Part shown: positions 33,187 to 42,437 of the stretch, one piece after another
Position numbering within the stretch: the first letter of the stretch is position 1
How the letters are laid out: each line of letters starts with the position of its first letter
Assembly (NCBI GenBank): GCA_902797305.1
Contig: CADBSK010000015.1
Location: forward strand, 62,001-126,000
Length of the DNA: 64,000 bases
Source: an uncultured Spirochaetaceae bacterium
GTDB taxonomy: Bacteria; Spirochaetota; Spirochaetia; Treponematales; Treponemataceae
Reading direction: 5' to 3'
The notes under the pieces: model-generated
Seen by the model: only the letters and a program-made list of their open reading frames with translations
Database searches by the model: none
Told to the model about the DNA's origin: nothing
Translations under genes and position numbers: made by a program

Positions 33187-33558
33187 ATGAAAAGATTATA
33201 TGCAATTCGTGGAGCTGTTTGCGCAGAAAATACAAAAGAGTCTATTAGAGAACAGACTTTAAATATGTGTGAGCAGATTTTCCTTCAGAATAATATTGAT
33301 GCTGGCGATGTTGTTTCAATGCATTTTAGTTTAACAAAGGATCTTGACGTTTTAAATCCATGCGCTGCATTTAGAAAAGAATATAAAAAAATCGATACTT
33401 CAATAATTCCTTTGTTTTGCACTCAGGAAGCTTATATACAGGGCGGATTACAAAAAGTTATCCGCCTGATTGTCCATGTATATCTTGAAGAAAATTCAAC
33501 CATAAATCATATTTATCTTAACGGAGCAGAAATTTTAAGACCGGATTTTTCAAAATAA
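33187..33558 (+). CDS. aroH: Chorismate mutase, AroH class
   Basis: 123 residues, the size of the monofunctional AroH trimer enzymes. LYAIRGAVCAENTKESIREQT at the N-terminus contains the active-site Arg of the IRGA motif, and the C-terminal VIRLIVHVYLEE is the matching conserved strand. MHFSLTKDLDVLNPCAAFR fits the central substrate region. It converts chorismate to prephenate for Phe and Tyr synthesis. I use ATG 33187: AAGGA at 33175-33179 lies 7 bases upstream; the earlier TTG at 33181 is rejected. Glycogen synthase starts 2 bases after the stop. Confidence 0.88.
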   Translation: MKRLYAIRGAVCAENTKESIREQTLNMCEQIFLQNNIDAGDVVSMHFSLTKDLDVLNPCAAFRKEYKKIDTSIIPLFCTQEAYIQGGLQKVIRLIVHVYLEENSTINHIYLNGAEILRPDFSK

Positions 33559-33560
33559 TA

Positions 33561-35135
33561 ATGAATATTTGGCTAGTTAGTATGGAATGCGCCGGACTGG
33601 TAGAAGCAGGCGGCGTAAAAAATGTAACTTATTCTCTGTGTAAAGCTCTTTCTCAAAAAGGAAATTCTGTTACTTTATTTATTCCTGTATTTGGCTGTAG
33701 CACTTTTGAAAATGTTTTTGGATATGATGACGTTAATGTAGAGCGTGTGTTTATAAACATTGGTAATAAACAGGAAACTGTAGAATTTACCACAGGACGC
33801 TTAAAAGATACAAATGTAAAAATTATTTTTATTAATCATCCTTCCTTTGCTCAAAAACAAGGCGTTTATGTATATACGATGGAAGAACAAAAGATGGATC
33901 CTCAGTGTGTATGCGGAAAAGGCCATATTGACACTTTGTTCTTAGATGCACTTTTATCCAAAGCGGTTTGTGAATATGGAACACTTATTTCTAAAGATCA
34001 AATACCGGATATAATTCATTGTCAGGATGCAAGTACAGCTGTAGTCCCTAGTTACATAAATCAAAAACGAGATATTTTTACTAAAACAAAGTGTGTAGTA
34101 ACTATTCATAATGCAGGTCCTGCTTATCATCACGAATACCAAAATCTTGACCAGGCGATTTATTATACATCTCTTCCACGGGAATTGTTGTGCAAGGCAT
34201 TTAATGGTAATAGGGTAGAGCCATTTTTACTTGCTAGTATTGACGGATATCTTTCTACGGTTTCAGATTATTATGCTAAAGAGCTGGTATCTGAAAATTT
34301 TAATAATGAAACTGACGGTCTATCAGGTATCTTTAATCGAAATAACATCAGTATTATGGGAATTACAAATGGAATTGATTATGACCGTTATGATCCTGAA
34401 TATACTAAGTGTTCTCTTTTACCATATGCTTATTCTCCGATTACAGGAGATTTAGAAGGTAAGTATAAAAATCGAGAATATCTTTCGGATTTATCTAAAA
34501 ATATAACCGAAAACCTTTCTGAAGATTACATGTCTTATCTTGAAAATGTTGAGCAGTACGGTACGCTTCTGAACGATAAAAACGGTGTCTATTTTATGTT
34601 TCATGGAAGAATCGTCTGGCAAAAAGGAATTTCTATTTTAATACCTGTAATTAAAAAGATTCTTTCAAAGTATCAGAACGTTTATTTTCTTGTAGAAGGT
34701 CAAGGAGATCCAAATTACGAAAATCAAATGAAAGAGCTTTCCAGGGATTTTCCTGATAGAATGATTTATTTTTATGGATATAATCGTGCTCTCTCTCGTT
34801 TGATTGCTGCTGTTGCAGATTTTGCACTTTTTCCAAGTTTTTTTGAACCTTGTGGTTTGGAAGATTTTATTGCACAGATTTATGGAACTATTCCTCTAGC
34901 ACACGCAACCGGAGGATTAAATAAAATAATTAACGGAAAAACTGGTTTTACATATTTGCAGAATACTGAAGAACAATTGGCTGGTGAAATTGAAAAATTA
35001 ATTTCTATTAAAATGAATAATGATAAATCATTAAATACAATAATTAAAAATGCATGTCAGTCGGTTAAGGAAAACTACAGCTGGGATTTTGTATCAGAAA
35101 AATATTTGATTTTTTTTACAAATATTTTAGGTTAA
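33561..35135 (+). CDS. glgA: Glycogen synthase-like glycosyltransferase (GT5)
   Basis: 524 residues. The start MNIWLVSMECAGLVEAGGVKNVTYSL is the GT5 N-terminus, but the normal Lys-Thr-Gly-Gly reads Glu-Ala-Gly-Gly here. VTIHNAGPAYHHEY, ITNGIDYDRYDP, HGRIVWQKGISIL and the catalytic ExxxFEPCGL region (PSFFEPCGLEDFIAQIYG, near residue 425) are all present. It should extend alpha-1,4-glucan from ADP- or UDP-glucose in the cytoplasm. The gene starts 2 bases after aroH and lacks a clear ribosome-binding site of its own, so translation is probably coupled. The altered KxGG motif leaves donor and product slightly uncertain. Confidence 0.82.
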   Translation: MNIWLVSMECAGLVEAGGVKNVTYSLCKALSQKGNSVTLFIPVFGCSTFENVFGYDDVNVERVFINIGNKQETVEFTTGRLKDTNVKIIFINHPSFAQKQGVYVYTMEEQKMDPQCVCGKGHIDTLFLDALLSKAVCEYGTLISKDQIPDIIHCQDASTAVVPSYINQKRDIFTKTKCVVTIHNAGPAYHHEYQNLDQAIYYTSLPRELLCKAFNGNRVEPFLLASIDGYLSTVSDYYAKELVSENFNNETDGLSGIFNRNNISIMGITNGIDYDRYDPEYTKCSLLPYAYSPITGDLEGKYKNREYLSDLSKNITENLSEDYMSYLENVEQYGTLLNDKNGVYFMFHGRIVWQKGISILIPVIKKILSKYQNVYFLVEGQGDPNYENQMKELSRDFPDRMIYFYGYNRALSRLIAAVADFALFPSFFEPCGLEDFIAQIYGTIPLAHATGGLNKIINGKTGFTYLQNTEEQLAGEIEKLISIKMNNDKSLNTIIKNACQSVKENYSWDFVSEKYLIFFTNILG

Positions 35136-35139
35136 GCTA

Positions 35140-35168
35140 TTGACCTTTTTTTTCAAAAAATATAGTAT
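35140..35168 (+). promoter_or_regulatory. Promoter of the tRNA-Thr/tRNA-Tyr pair
   Basis: TTGACC (35140-35145). The -10 is either TAGTAT (35163-35168, 17-base spacer) or TATAGT (35161-35166, 15-base spacer). It starts 3 bases after the glgA stop codon. Confidence 0.5.
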
Positions 35169-35197
35169 GTATTCAAGTTCAACAGAACGAACCAATC

Positions 35198-35270
35198 GCC
35201 GCCTTAGCTCAGTTGGTAGAGCACGTGATTTGTAATCTCGGGGTCGTGGGTCCGAATCCTACAGGCGGCT
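35198..35270 (+). tRNA. tRNA-Thr, anticodon TGT
   Basis: A 73-base cloverleaf: acceptor GCCGCCT/AGGCGGC, D arm GCTCAGTTGGTAGAGC, anticodon loop TTTGTAA with TGT, T arm GTGGGTCCGAATCCTAC. The discriminator is T and no CCA is encoded. tRNA-Tyr begins 5 bases further. Confidence 0.95.
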
Positions 35271-35275
35271 TATAC

Positions 35276-35357
35276 GGGGAGTTTCTAGAGTGGTCAAATA
35301 GGACAGACTGTAAATCTGTTGGCCTTGCCTTCGTAGGTTCGAATCCTACACTCCCCA
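35276..35357 (+). tRNA. tRNA-Tyr, anticodon GTA
   Basis: An 82-base class II tRNA: acceptor GGGGAGT/ACTCCCC, anticodon loop CTGTAAA with GTA, a long variable arm (GTTGGCCTTGCCTTC region) and T arm GTAGGTTCGAATCCTAC. The discriminator is A and no CCA is encoded. Confidence 0.95.
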
Positions 35358-35360
35358 GTT

Positions 35361-35388
35361 AGACTCAGAAATCTGAGTCTTTTTTTTT
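35361..35388 (+). terminator. Intrinsic terminator after tRNA-Tyr
   Basis: AGACTCAGA / TCTGAGTCT with a 2-base loop, followed by eight T. Confidence 0.92.
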
Positions 35389-35399
35389 GCCCCAATGAT

Positions 35400-35428
35400 T
35401 TGACAAAGAATTATCAATACTATAAATT
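35400..35428 (+). promoter_or_regulatory. Promoter of the MBL hydrolase-mltG-dnaG-rpoD group
   Basis: TTGACA (35400-35405), with TAAATT at 35423-35428 (17-base spacer) or TATAAA at 35421-35426 (15-base spacer). It overlaps the longer ORF upstream of GTG 35460, which supports the shorter start. Confidence 0.5.
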
Positions 35429-35459
35429 TTACAGTGTCGACTTACGACAAGGAGTTTTA

Positions 35460-36398
35460 GTGAAAATAACTTTTTGGGGTGTAAGAGGGTCATTGCCGAC
35501 TCCGTTAAACGCACAGCAAGTTCAAGCTAAAATTACCGCCGCAATTCAAAGAATAACTCCAAAAGATATAGAATCAAACGACGCTAGAGAGCGTTTTATA
35601 TCAAAACTTCCGTCCTGGTTGTATGGAACAATTGGTGGAAACACAGCATGTGTAACTGTTTCTGATGAAAAAGGGCATTCATTAATTCTTGATGCAGGAA
35701 CAGGCTTGAGATGTTACGGAAATTCCATAAAAAATAAAAATAATCAGGAATTTAATTTTTTTATATCACATTTTCATTGGGATCATATTCAGGGTTTTCC
35801 TTTTTTTAATCCAATTTATTCAGAAAATTCAAAGATTAATATTTTTTCAGGTCATAAAAATGCGGAAAATCTTTTAAAAGTTCAACAAAACCAAGAAAAT
35901 TTTCCTGTCTCCTTTGATGATCTGAAGTCAAAAATAAGTTTTTATACGATGGAACAGGGAAAAGAATATAAAATATTTGGTTTTCGTGTTTTTAATTGTA
36001 AAATGAATCATCCTGGAGATTCCTATGCATATTCCTTTGAACATGAAAATAAAAAAATAGTATATGCAACTGACACAGAATTGTCTGATAAGGATTTAAT
36101 TAGTACTCCAGACCGGGAATTGGTTTTTAAAGGTGCTGATGGGATAATAATTGATGCCCAGTATACTATGGAAGAAGCGAATGAAAAAGAAAACTGGGGG
36201 CATTCTGCTTTTTGTAATGCCATCGATTTTGCATGTTTCTGGGGTATTAAAAAGATATTTTTGTTTCATCATGAGCCTGATTACGATGATAAAAAATTAA
36301 ATACAATTTTGGATTCTGCAAAGTGGTATGCGGAATTTATCGTACATAAAGAGATTGAGATTTATCTTGCAACAGAATCTCAGGAGTTTAAAATATGA
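35460..36398 (+). CDS. Metallo-beta-lactamase-fold hydrolase
   Basis: 312 residues from GTG 35460. AAGGAG (35449-35454) lies 5 bases before this GTG, while the longer ORF starting at 35400 would run over the promoter, so the short form is preferred. The protein begins VKITFWGVRGSLPTP and has the metal motif HFHWDH (near residue 107), later NHPGDSYAY, YATDTE and a C-terminal HHEPD. This is the group of MBL hydrolases beginning with a WGxRGS motif, often related to cyclic-nucleotide or phospho-diester hydrolysis. The substrate is unknown. Its stop overlaps the mltG start in ATGA. Confidence 0.83.
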   Translation: MKITFWGVRGSLPTPLNAQQVQAKITAAIQRITPKDIESNDARERFISKLPSWLYGTIGGNTACVTVSDEKGHSLILDAGTGLRCYGNSIKNKNNQEFNFFISHFHWDHIQGFPFFNPIYSENSKINIFSGHKNAENLLKVQQNQENFPVSFDDLKSKISFYTMEQGKEYKIFGFRVFNCKMNHPGDSYAYSFEHENKKIVYATDTELSDKDLISTPDRELVFKGADGIIIDAQYTMEEANEKENWGHSAFCNAIDFACFWGIKKIFLFHHEPDYDDKKLNTILDSAKWYAEFIVHKEIEIYLATESQEFKI

Positions 36399-37444
36399 AG
36401 TTTTCTAAATTAAATATAGCTGTATGTAGTGTTTTAATTGCAGTTTTTCTTTTAGTAGCAGGACTTTTTTCAAGCACTCTTCCCGCATCCAGTTCTAAAC
36501 ATGCAATTGTAAGAAAAGTTGAAGTCCCTACAGGAACCTCTGTTCGTTCAATTTCTAAAAACTTAAACAAACAAAAATTAATTAGAAGTGGATTTTCTTT
36601 TTATTTATGTGGTCGGTTCCAAATTGTAAAGACGATTTTAACTTTTGATTCTTCACGTTTTTCGTTGAAAAGTGGAGTTTATACGATCTCAAGTGACATG
36701 AAAGTATCAAAAATAATGAAGATTCTTTCTTCTGGACAGCAGGAATATCTTCATGTTTCTATCCCTGAAGGCCTTACAATAACTAAAATCGGTATGCGAC
36801 TTGAAGAAGCTGGAGTTTGTTCTCTAGAAGAGTTTAAAGCTGGGGCTAAAAATAAAGAACTTCTTGAAGAATATGGAATTGTAACAGATTCTTTTGAAGG
36901 ATATCTGTTTCCTGATACATATTATTTTACGCCTATGATGTCTGGCCAGGCTGTTGTTCGTCAGATGGTGGACAATTTTTTTGAACAGATAAAAAAAGTA
37001 CCCGGTTTAGCTGAAAAAAAAGGTGAAAGCTTAAACTATACTCTTACACTTGCTTCAATTATTGAAAGAGAGTATCGCCTTGAATCAGAAGCTCCTTTGA
37101 TTGCAAGTGTTTTTACTAACCGATTAAATCATAATATCGGACTTTATTCCTGTGCAACCATTGAATATATAATAACAGAAATTCAAGGTAAACCTCATCC
37201 TGATGTAATTACATATGATGACCTTGCAATAGATAATCCCTATAACACATATAAATGGGCAGGACTTCCTCCTTCTCCAATTTCTAATCCCGGACTTGTA
37301 GCTTTAAATGCAGCTCAAAATCCTGCAAAAACAAATTATTATTTTTTCAGACTTGTTGATCCTTCAATAGGAAAACATGTATTTACTAAAGATTTTTCTA
37401 CCCATGTTAGCGAAGGTACAATAATCAATACATCAAAGAAGTAG
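36395..37444 (+). CDS. mltG: Endolytic murein transglycosylase MltG (YceG-like)
   Basis: 349 residues. A signal anchor at residues about 8-28 is followed by a LysM-like region (VEVPTGTSVRSISKNLNKQKLI) and the YceG catalytic domain with ASIIEREYRLESEAPLIASVFTNRL (catalytic Glu near 222) and YKWAGLPPSPISNPGL. MltG cuts nascent glycan strands next to the membrane and sets strand length. It starts inside the MBL gene's stop and is followed by dnaG after 4 bases, so the four genes 35460-41049 are probably one transcript. Confidence 0.93.
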   Translation: MKFSKLNIAVCSVLIAVFLLVAGLFSSTLPASSSKHAIVRKVEVPTGTSVRSISKNLNKQKLIRSGFSFYLCGRFQIVKTILTFDSSRFSLKSGVYTISSDMKVSKIMKILSSGQQEYLHVSIPEGLTITKIGMRLEEAGVCSLEEFKAGAKNKELLEEYGIVTDSFEGYLFPDTYYFTPMMSGQAVVRQMVDNFFEQIKKVPGLAEKKGESLNYTLTLASIIEREYRLESEAPLIASVFTNRLNHNIGLYSCATIEYIITEIQGKPHPDVITYDDLAIDNPYNTYKWAGLPPSPISNPGLVALNAAQNPAKTNYYFFRLVDPSIGKHVFTKDFSTHVSEGTIINTSKK

Positions 37445-37448
37445 TGCA

Positions 37449-39233
37449 ATGGCAGGCAGAATATCAAAAAAAACTATAGAAGCAGTTCAGACTACTGCAG
37501 ATATTGTTCAGATAATTGGAGAATATACAAAACTAGAGCCTCGTGGAAGTGACTGGTGGGGATGTTGCCCTTTTCATGGTGAAAAAACTGCATCTTTTCA
37601 TGTTGAACCAGATAAGAGGTTCTATTACTGTTTTGGTTGTCATGCCGGTGGAGATGTAATTAAGTTTTTAATGGAGCAGGAAAAATTGACCTATGTACAG
37701 GCAATTGAGTCTCTTGCTAAACGCTACGGAATCCAGGTTGAGTATGAAGATGGATACGAAGTAAAAGAAGATCCTAAGTTTAAGCTGATTCAGGATTATA
37801 TTGAGTTATATGAACGAACTGCCGGAATGTTTCATTACATGTTAACACAAACCGAACAGGGAAAAAGTGCCCTTAAGTATATTACTGACAGGGGATTGTC
37901 GTTAGAAACAATTGATAAGTTTAAGCTTGGTTATGCTCCTCAAGACAGAAAATGGTTAAAAGATTTTTTACTGAAAAAGAATTTTAGTAAAGAGTTTTTG
38001 GAAAATTCCGGTCTTTTTAGTAAAAAATTTCCAGATATTGCTTTATATTCCAATAGATTAATGTTTCCTATTTTTAACAGGGATGGAAAGGTTGTTGCTC
38101 TTGGAGGTAGACAACTTGTAAACGAGCCTAATAGTCCTAAATATTTAAACTCTCCAGATTTAATTCAATATAAAAAGGGAGAAACTTTGTATGCTTTTAA
38201 TTTTGCAAAAAAATCAATAAAAGAGAACAAAAAAGTTATTTTTTGTGAAGGATACATGGATTGTATCGCATATCATCAATGTGGAATTAATTATGCTGTT
38301 GCGCCTTTAGGAACGGCATTGACAGAAGAGCAGATAAAAATAATTAGACCTTTTGTTGATGAAGTTTTATTATCCTTTGACTCTGACGGAGCGGGACAAA
38401 AAGCAACATTAAGAGCGATTTTAATGCTCAGGGCCAGTGGGTTAACCTGTAAAGTTATTCGTCTTGAAGGCGGAAAAGATCCTGCTGAAATCATGATAAA
38501 CTTTGGTGCAGAAACCTTGACAGGATATGTTTTAAATGCTATTTTGGATAGCGACTTTTTATTATCTAAACTAGGCAAGGAGTACCCAATTGATACTCCA
38601 GAGGGAAAAACTAAAGCTTCACTTGCATTTTTTCCATATATTGATGCCTTACAGTCGGATATTATGAAAGAGTCGTGTCTTGAGCAATTATGTCAGACAT
38701 TTAACTTAAAGCCGGAGGCAGTAAAAAGAGATTTCCAAAATCGTGAGCAAGCTCGAAATCGTTTAAAATTCCAGCAGCCAGAAAAAGATGAATCAAAAAA
38801 TACTTCGATTAAATTAACTGCAGAGTTAAGAAGTGTTCTGGCAATAATAGCCCATATTGATAAATATAATATCGTACGTAACGAACTAACTCTCCAAGAT
38901 TTTGAAGATCCTTCAGCTCAGCGACTTTTTAGTGTTCTGGAAGAGTGCTATCAGGATGGTTCTTTGTCATTAACAGGTGTTCTTACACATTGTAAAGATG
39001 AATCGTTGTCAAATTTGGTTACAAGTGTTATTGCGACTGGAGAATTTAATAACGATAGCGAAGATTTGGTTCAGGCTTCTGTAAAAATGTTAAAAAAACG
39101 CAGCCTCGAACGCCAGCGAGACCGGGTTATGGCTCGAATTCGTTCCTTAAATGTTGTAACACCAGATGATCAAAACCAGATGAATGCTCTTTTGTCAGAA
39201 AAAATGCAAATTGACAAAAAACTTAAGTCTTAA
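37449..39233 (+). CDS. dnaG: DNA primase
   Basis: 594 residues. The N-terminal zinc domain has C40-x2-H43 (CPFH) and C61-x2-C64 (CFGC). The TOPRIM catalytic core carries EGYMDCIAYHQ near 263 and SFDSDGAGQKAT near 305. A C-terminal helicase-binding domain ends at residue 594. It makes RNA primers at the fork with DnaB (20930-22258). GTAGTGCA before ATG gives only a weak ribosome-binding site. It is followed by rpoD after 31 bases, the macromolecular-synthesis arrangement common in bacteria. Confidence 0.96.
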   Translation: MAGRISKKTIEAVQTTADIVQIIGEYTKLEPRGSDWWGCCPFHGEKTASFHVEPDKRFYYCFGCHAGGDVIKFLMEQEKLTYVQAIESLAKRYGIQVEYEDGYEVKEDPKFKLIQDYIELYERTAGMFHYMLTQTEQGKSALKYITDRGLSLETIDKFKLGYAPQDRKWLKDFLLKKNFSKEFLENSGLFSKKFPDIALYSNRLMFPIFNRDGKVVALGGRQLVNEPNSPKYLNSPDLIQYKKGETLYAFNFAKKSIKENKKVIFCEGYMDCIAYHQCGINYAVAPLGTALTEEQIKIIRPFVDEVLLSFDSDGAGQKATLRAILMLRASGLTCKVIRLEGGKDPAEIMINFGAETLTGYVLNAILDSDFLLSKLGKEYPIDTPEGKTKASLAFFPYIDALQSDIMKESCLEQLCQTFNLKPEAVKRDFQNREQARNRLKFQQPEKDESKNTSIKLTAELRSVLAIIAHIDKYNIVRNELTLQDFEDPSAQRLFSVLEECYQDGSLSLTGVLTHCKDESLSNLVTSVIATGEFNNDSEDLVQASVKMLKKRSLERQRDRVMARIRSLNVVTPDDQNQMNALLSEKMQIDKKLKS

Positions 39234-39264
39234 GCTAGTATAAATTTTTTGAAGGTGTGAATTC

Positions 39265-41049
39265 ATGGATCAGGAATTGGACCCTGTTGTACAAAAAATT
39301 TTGGACTTTACCAAAGATAAAAATGTAATTACCTGGGATGAAATTACAGATCTTGCAGGTCAGGATTTTGTTAATTCTCCGGAAATGGAAAAACTTCTTT
39401 CACTTTTGAGTGAAAAAAACGTTCAGGTAATTGAAACTGCTTTGATGGACGACGAAGAAGAGGACGAATCTTTAATCGATGACGATGATGATGAAGGTTC
39501 TGATGATGACGATGATGATATCGATAAGGCTTCTGAACGGGGACGTCTTGTAAATGGTGATAAAGAATCAAATGTTGATGATCCCATTCGTCTTTATTTA
39601 CGCGAAATTGGTAAAGAAAATCTTCTTACTGCTGAACAGGAAGTAATTCTTTCTAAGCAGATGGAAGATGGAAACAACATTATTAAAGAAGTTGTCCTAA
39701 ATTCCGGAATTATGATTCCAGAATTTTTTGCTATTGCACAGAAAGCTTTTACACGTATCGATATTCATGAGCCAGGAAGACCTCGTAAAGAAATCAACGA
39801 AGAAATGGCTGAAAAGCGACGTCTTAAGAGTTGTTATAGTGAATTTATAAAGCCAGTTTTACCAGAAATGAAACAGTATATGGCTTTAAAAAAGAATCTT
39901 TTTGAAACAAATCAAACAAGCAAGATTTTTAATGAACCTCAACTTGTAGATTTGAGATCTAAAATTCAGCCTTCTTTACAAAAGATTGAAATTCAAACAG
40001 AAGAACTGGATAAATTTACTCAGAAGTTCATGGATGCTACTCAAAAAATTGAAGAGTATCGTCAGAAACAGGAAAAGAAAATGAAGGAACTTAGAATTTC
40101 TAATCCTTCAGAATTGAGAAGTCTTGGACGTCGTATTTCTATACGTTCTGAATCTGCAAAGATTGAAGCAGAATTGAATATGACAACTGATGATATCCGT
40201 GATATTTATACACAGATTCAGAAAATCGATCGTAAACTCGACCGTCTTGAATATGAATTTGAAAATACAATTGATGAAATTCTTGAAAAAGCAAAAGAAA
40301 TCAAACGTGGTGCACGCATGATGGAACAGGCAAAAAACCGCCTCATTAATGCGAACCTTCGTCTCGTTGTTTCAATTGCAAAGAAATATACAAACAGAGG
40401 ACTTCAGTTCTTTGATCTTGTTCAGGAAGGTAACATCGGCTTGATAAAAGCTGTTGAAAAATTCGAATACCGTAAAGGATTTAAATTTTCTACATATGCA
40501 ACCTGGTGGATTCGACAGGCAATTACCCGTTCCATTTCTGACCAGGCAAGAACAATTCGTGTTCCTGTCCATATGATTGAACAGATTAACAAGGTTGTTC
40601 GCGAAAGCCGCCAGCTTATGCAGAAGCTTGGACGTGAACCAACAGATGAAGAAATTGCTCAGCAGCTTGGCTGGCCATTAGCTCGTGTTAAACAGGTTAA
40701 GAACGTTGCACGTGAACCTATCTCTCTTGAAACTCCAATCGGAGAAGAAGAGGATTCATCATTGGGAGACTTTATCGAAGATAAAGAAGTTGAAAATCCT
40801 GCAGTACAGACTTCTTATAAGTTGCTACAGGAACAGCTTAGACAAGTTCTTAGCACATTGCCTCCTAGAGAACAGGAAGTTCTAAAGATGCGTTTTGGTC
40901 TTGACGATGGATATTCTTTAACTTTGGAAGAAGTTGGTCTTTACTTTAATGTAACCAGGGAACGAATTCGTCAGATTGAAGCTAAAGCGTTAAGAAGACT
41001 TCGTCATCCTCGACGTGCAAATGGTTTACGGGATTATATCGAGACTTAG
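39265..41049 (+). CDS. rpoD: Primary RNA polymerase sigma factor (sigma-70)
   Basis: 594 residues. Region 1.1-like start, then a highly acidic stretch ([17 protein letters not shown] and following, residues 62-88), region 1.2 [21 protein letters not shown], region 2 with [38 protein letters not shown] as a block, region 3 [19 protein letters not shown], and region 4 [28 protein letters not shown]. It directs transcription from -35/-10 promoters like those seen across the window (TTGACA-like, 17-base spacer, TATAAT-like). A non-conserved insert of about 150 residues lies between 1.2 and 2. Confidence 0.97.
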   Translation: MDQELDPVVQKILDFTKDKNVITWDEITDLAGQDFVNSPEMEKLLSLLSEKNVQVIETALMDDEEEDESLIDDDDDEGSDDDDDDIDKASERGRLVNGDKESNVDDPIRLYLREIGKENLLTAEQEVILSKQMEDGNNIIKEVVLNSGIMIPEFFAIAQKAFTRIDIHEPGRPRKEINEEMAEKRRLKSCYSEFIKPVLPEMKQYMALKKNLFETNQTSKIFNEPQLVDLRSKIQPSLQKIEIQTEELDKFTQKFMDATQKIEEYRQKQEKKMKELRISNPSELRSLGRRISIRSESAKIEAELNMTTDDIRDIYTQIQKIDRKLDRLEYEFENTIDEILEKAKEIKRGARMMEQAKNRLINANLRLVVSIAKKYTNRGLQFFDLVQEGNIGLIKAVEKFEYRKGFKFSTYATWWIRQAITRSISDQARTIRVPVHMIEQINKVVRESRQLMQKLGREPTDEEIAQQLGWPLARVKQVKNVAREPISLETPIGEEEDSSLGDFIEDKEVENPAVQTSYKLLQEQLRQVLSTLPPREQEVLKMRFGLDDGYSLTLEEVGLYFNVTRERIRQIEAKALRRLRHPRRANGLRDYIET

Positions 41050-41127
41050 TCTCGTCTAATGTAGACATAAACCCTTATTTATTATATATTTTGAAGATAC
41101 ATTGACTTTTGAAAAGGAATATCATTT

Positions 41128-42024
41128 ATGGAAATGACAGAAATTTTTGACAAACTTAAAACACTTCAGGTAATTCTTGGAAGAAAATATGAACTTGAAT
41201 CAAAAATTCAGGAAGCTCCAAAACAGTTAGGTTCTCAGGATGAATTGCTAGCCCGACTTAAGAAGGAATACATCGAAAAGAATTCTGAATACGAAAATGT
41301 TAAGTCAAAAGTTGATCAGTTACATGTAGAACTTGATGAAACAGTAAAAGTTCGCGAAGAAGGTGAAAAGAATATGGATAATATTTCAACTCACCGCGAA
41401 TATGAAGCACTTGATAAACAGATTTCTGAAGCATCTGCAAAAGAAGCAGAGATACGCAAAGAACTTCAGAAAGAAGAAAAGATTCTTGCTGAATTAAATG
41501 ATACCCTTAAAACAACAGAAGCAATGATAAATGCTCAGGAATCAGAACTTAATTCAAGTAAAGATTCGTTGAACTCAGAACTTGATTCTTATAATAAAGA
41601 ACTTGCTGAATTACAGAGTCAGGAAGACGCTCTTACTCCTGGAATGGATACTGAAATATTGTTCAAATTCCAGAGAATTATTAAACGTAATTCAGAAGGT
41701 ATTGTTGCCGTTCGCAATGGCGTTTGTACAGGTTGTCATATGATTCTTCCTGGCCAGTTTGCAAACGAAGTTCACCAGGGTGAAAACATTATGTTCTGTC
41801 CATACTGTAGCCGTATTCTTTTCTACGAAGAATCTGCAGATGACGAACAGGAATCATTCTTCAACGATGCAGGAAGCCTTGCTGATTTGGATGATGATTT
41901 TGGTGAAGATGAAGAATACGATGATGAAGATCGAGAAGCTTCTCTTTACGAAGATGTTGATTCTGATGATTTGTCTGATGATGAAGATGATCTTGATGAT
42001 TCAGACGATGACACTGATAATTAA
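41128..42024 (+). CDS. Coiled-coil protein with C4 zinc ribbon and acidic tail
   Basis: 298 residues. A long coiled coil (residues about 1-175) is followed by a C4 zinc ribbon, CTGCHMIL and FCPYCSRIL (near 195-235), as in the zf-RING_7/CT398-like family. A very acidic tail of about 55 residues (DDDFGEDEEYDDED, DSDDLSDDEDD) ends it. Family members contact RNA polymerase or other complexes in a few bacteria, but the role here is unknown. AAGGAA lies 8 bases before ATG. The end of the gene contains a promoter for rnpB (41993-42021). Confidence 0.82.
   Translation: MEMTEIFDKLKTLQVILGRKYELESKIQEAPKQLGSQDELLARLKKEYIEKNSEYENVKSKVDQLHVELDETVKVREEGEKNMDNISTHREYEALDKQISEASAKEAEIRKELQKEEKILAELNDTLKTTEAMINAQESELNSSKDSLNSELDSYNKELAELQSQEDALTPGMDTEILFKFQRIIKRNSEGIVAVRNGVCTGCHMILPGQFANEVHQGENIMFCPYCSRILFYEESADDEQESFFNDAGSLADLDDDFGEDEEYDDEDREASLYEDVDSDDLSDDEDDLDDSDDDTDN
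41993..42021 (+). promoter_or_regulatory. Promoter of rnpB, inside the preceding gene
   Basis: TTGATG (41993-41998), a 17-base spacer and GATAAT (42016-42021). The expected start site near 42028-42033 agrees with the foot of RNase P helix P1 at 42033. Confidence 0.5.
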
Positions 42025-42032
42025 AATAATTG

Positions 42033-42420
42033 CAGATGGAATATAATCGCACAACGGAGTCTGATGATAGATTCTTGTTGTGAGGAAAGTCCGGGCTCCT
42101 CCGGAAAGAATGCCGGATAACAACCGGGCCAATATGGTAGATGTAATTAATTTGCATATCCCATATTGGACAGAAAGTGCAACAGAAAATGTACCGCCTG
42201 TTTACAGGTAAGGGTGAAAAGGTGGTGTAAGAGACTACCGCATACGTGGTAACACGTATGGCATTGCAAACCTCATTCGGAGCAAAATTGAGCAGAAGTT
42301 TGGTTTCCGGCCTTATACTTCGGGTAGATTGCTAAAGGTATCTGGTAACAGATATTTCGGATAGATGGTTATGTCGTTTATACGATGACAGAACTCGGCT
42401 TATTGTTCCATCTGTTTTTT
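42033..42420 (+). ncRNA. rnpB: RNase P RNA
   Basis: Bacterial type A-like RNase P RNA of about 380 nt. The ends pair as helix P1 (CAGATGGAA at 42033 with TTCCATCTG to 42414) and a T run closes the transcript as its terminator. The universal P4 core is present: GAGGAAAGTCCGGGC near 42082 and ACAGAACTCGGCTTA near 42388. Together with the protein RnpA it removes tRNA 5' leaders. No RnpA gene is in the window. The promoter lies within the preceding gene. Confidence 0.96.
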
Positions 42421-42437
42421 ATTTTGAAAAGTTGTAT

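Noticed and set aside
35400-35459. A start at 35400 giving 20 extra residues to the MBL hydrolase.
   Set aside because: It overlaps the promoter, lacks a ribosome-binding site, and GTG 35460 follows AAGGAG at 5 bases.
39425-39530. Runs of GAT/GAC in rpoD, and in the 41128 gene near 41880-42010, as tandem repeats of regulatory interest.
   Set aside because: They are explained by acidic Asp/Glu-rich protein segments.
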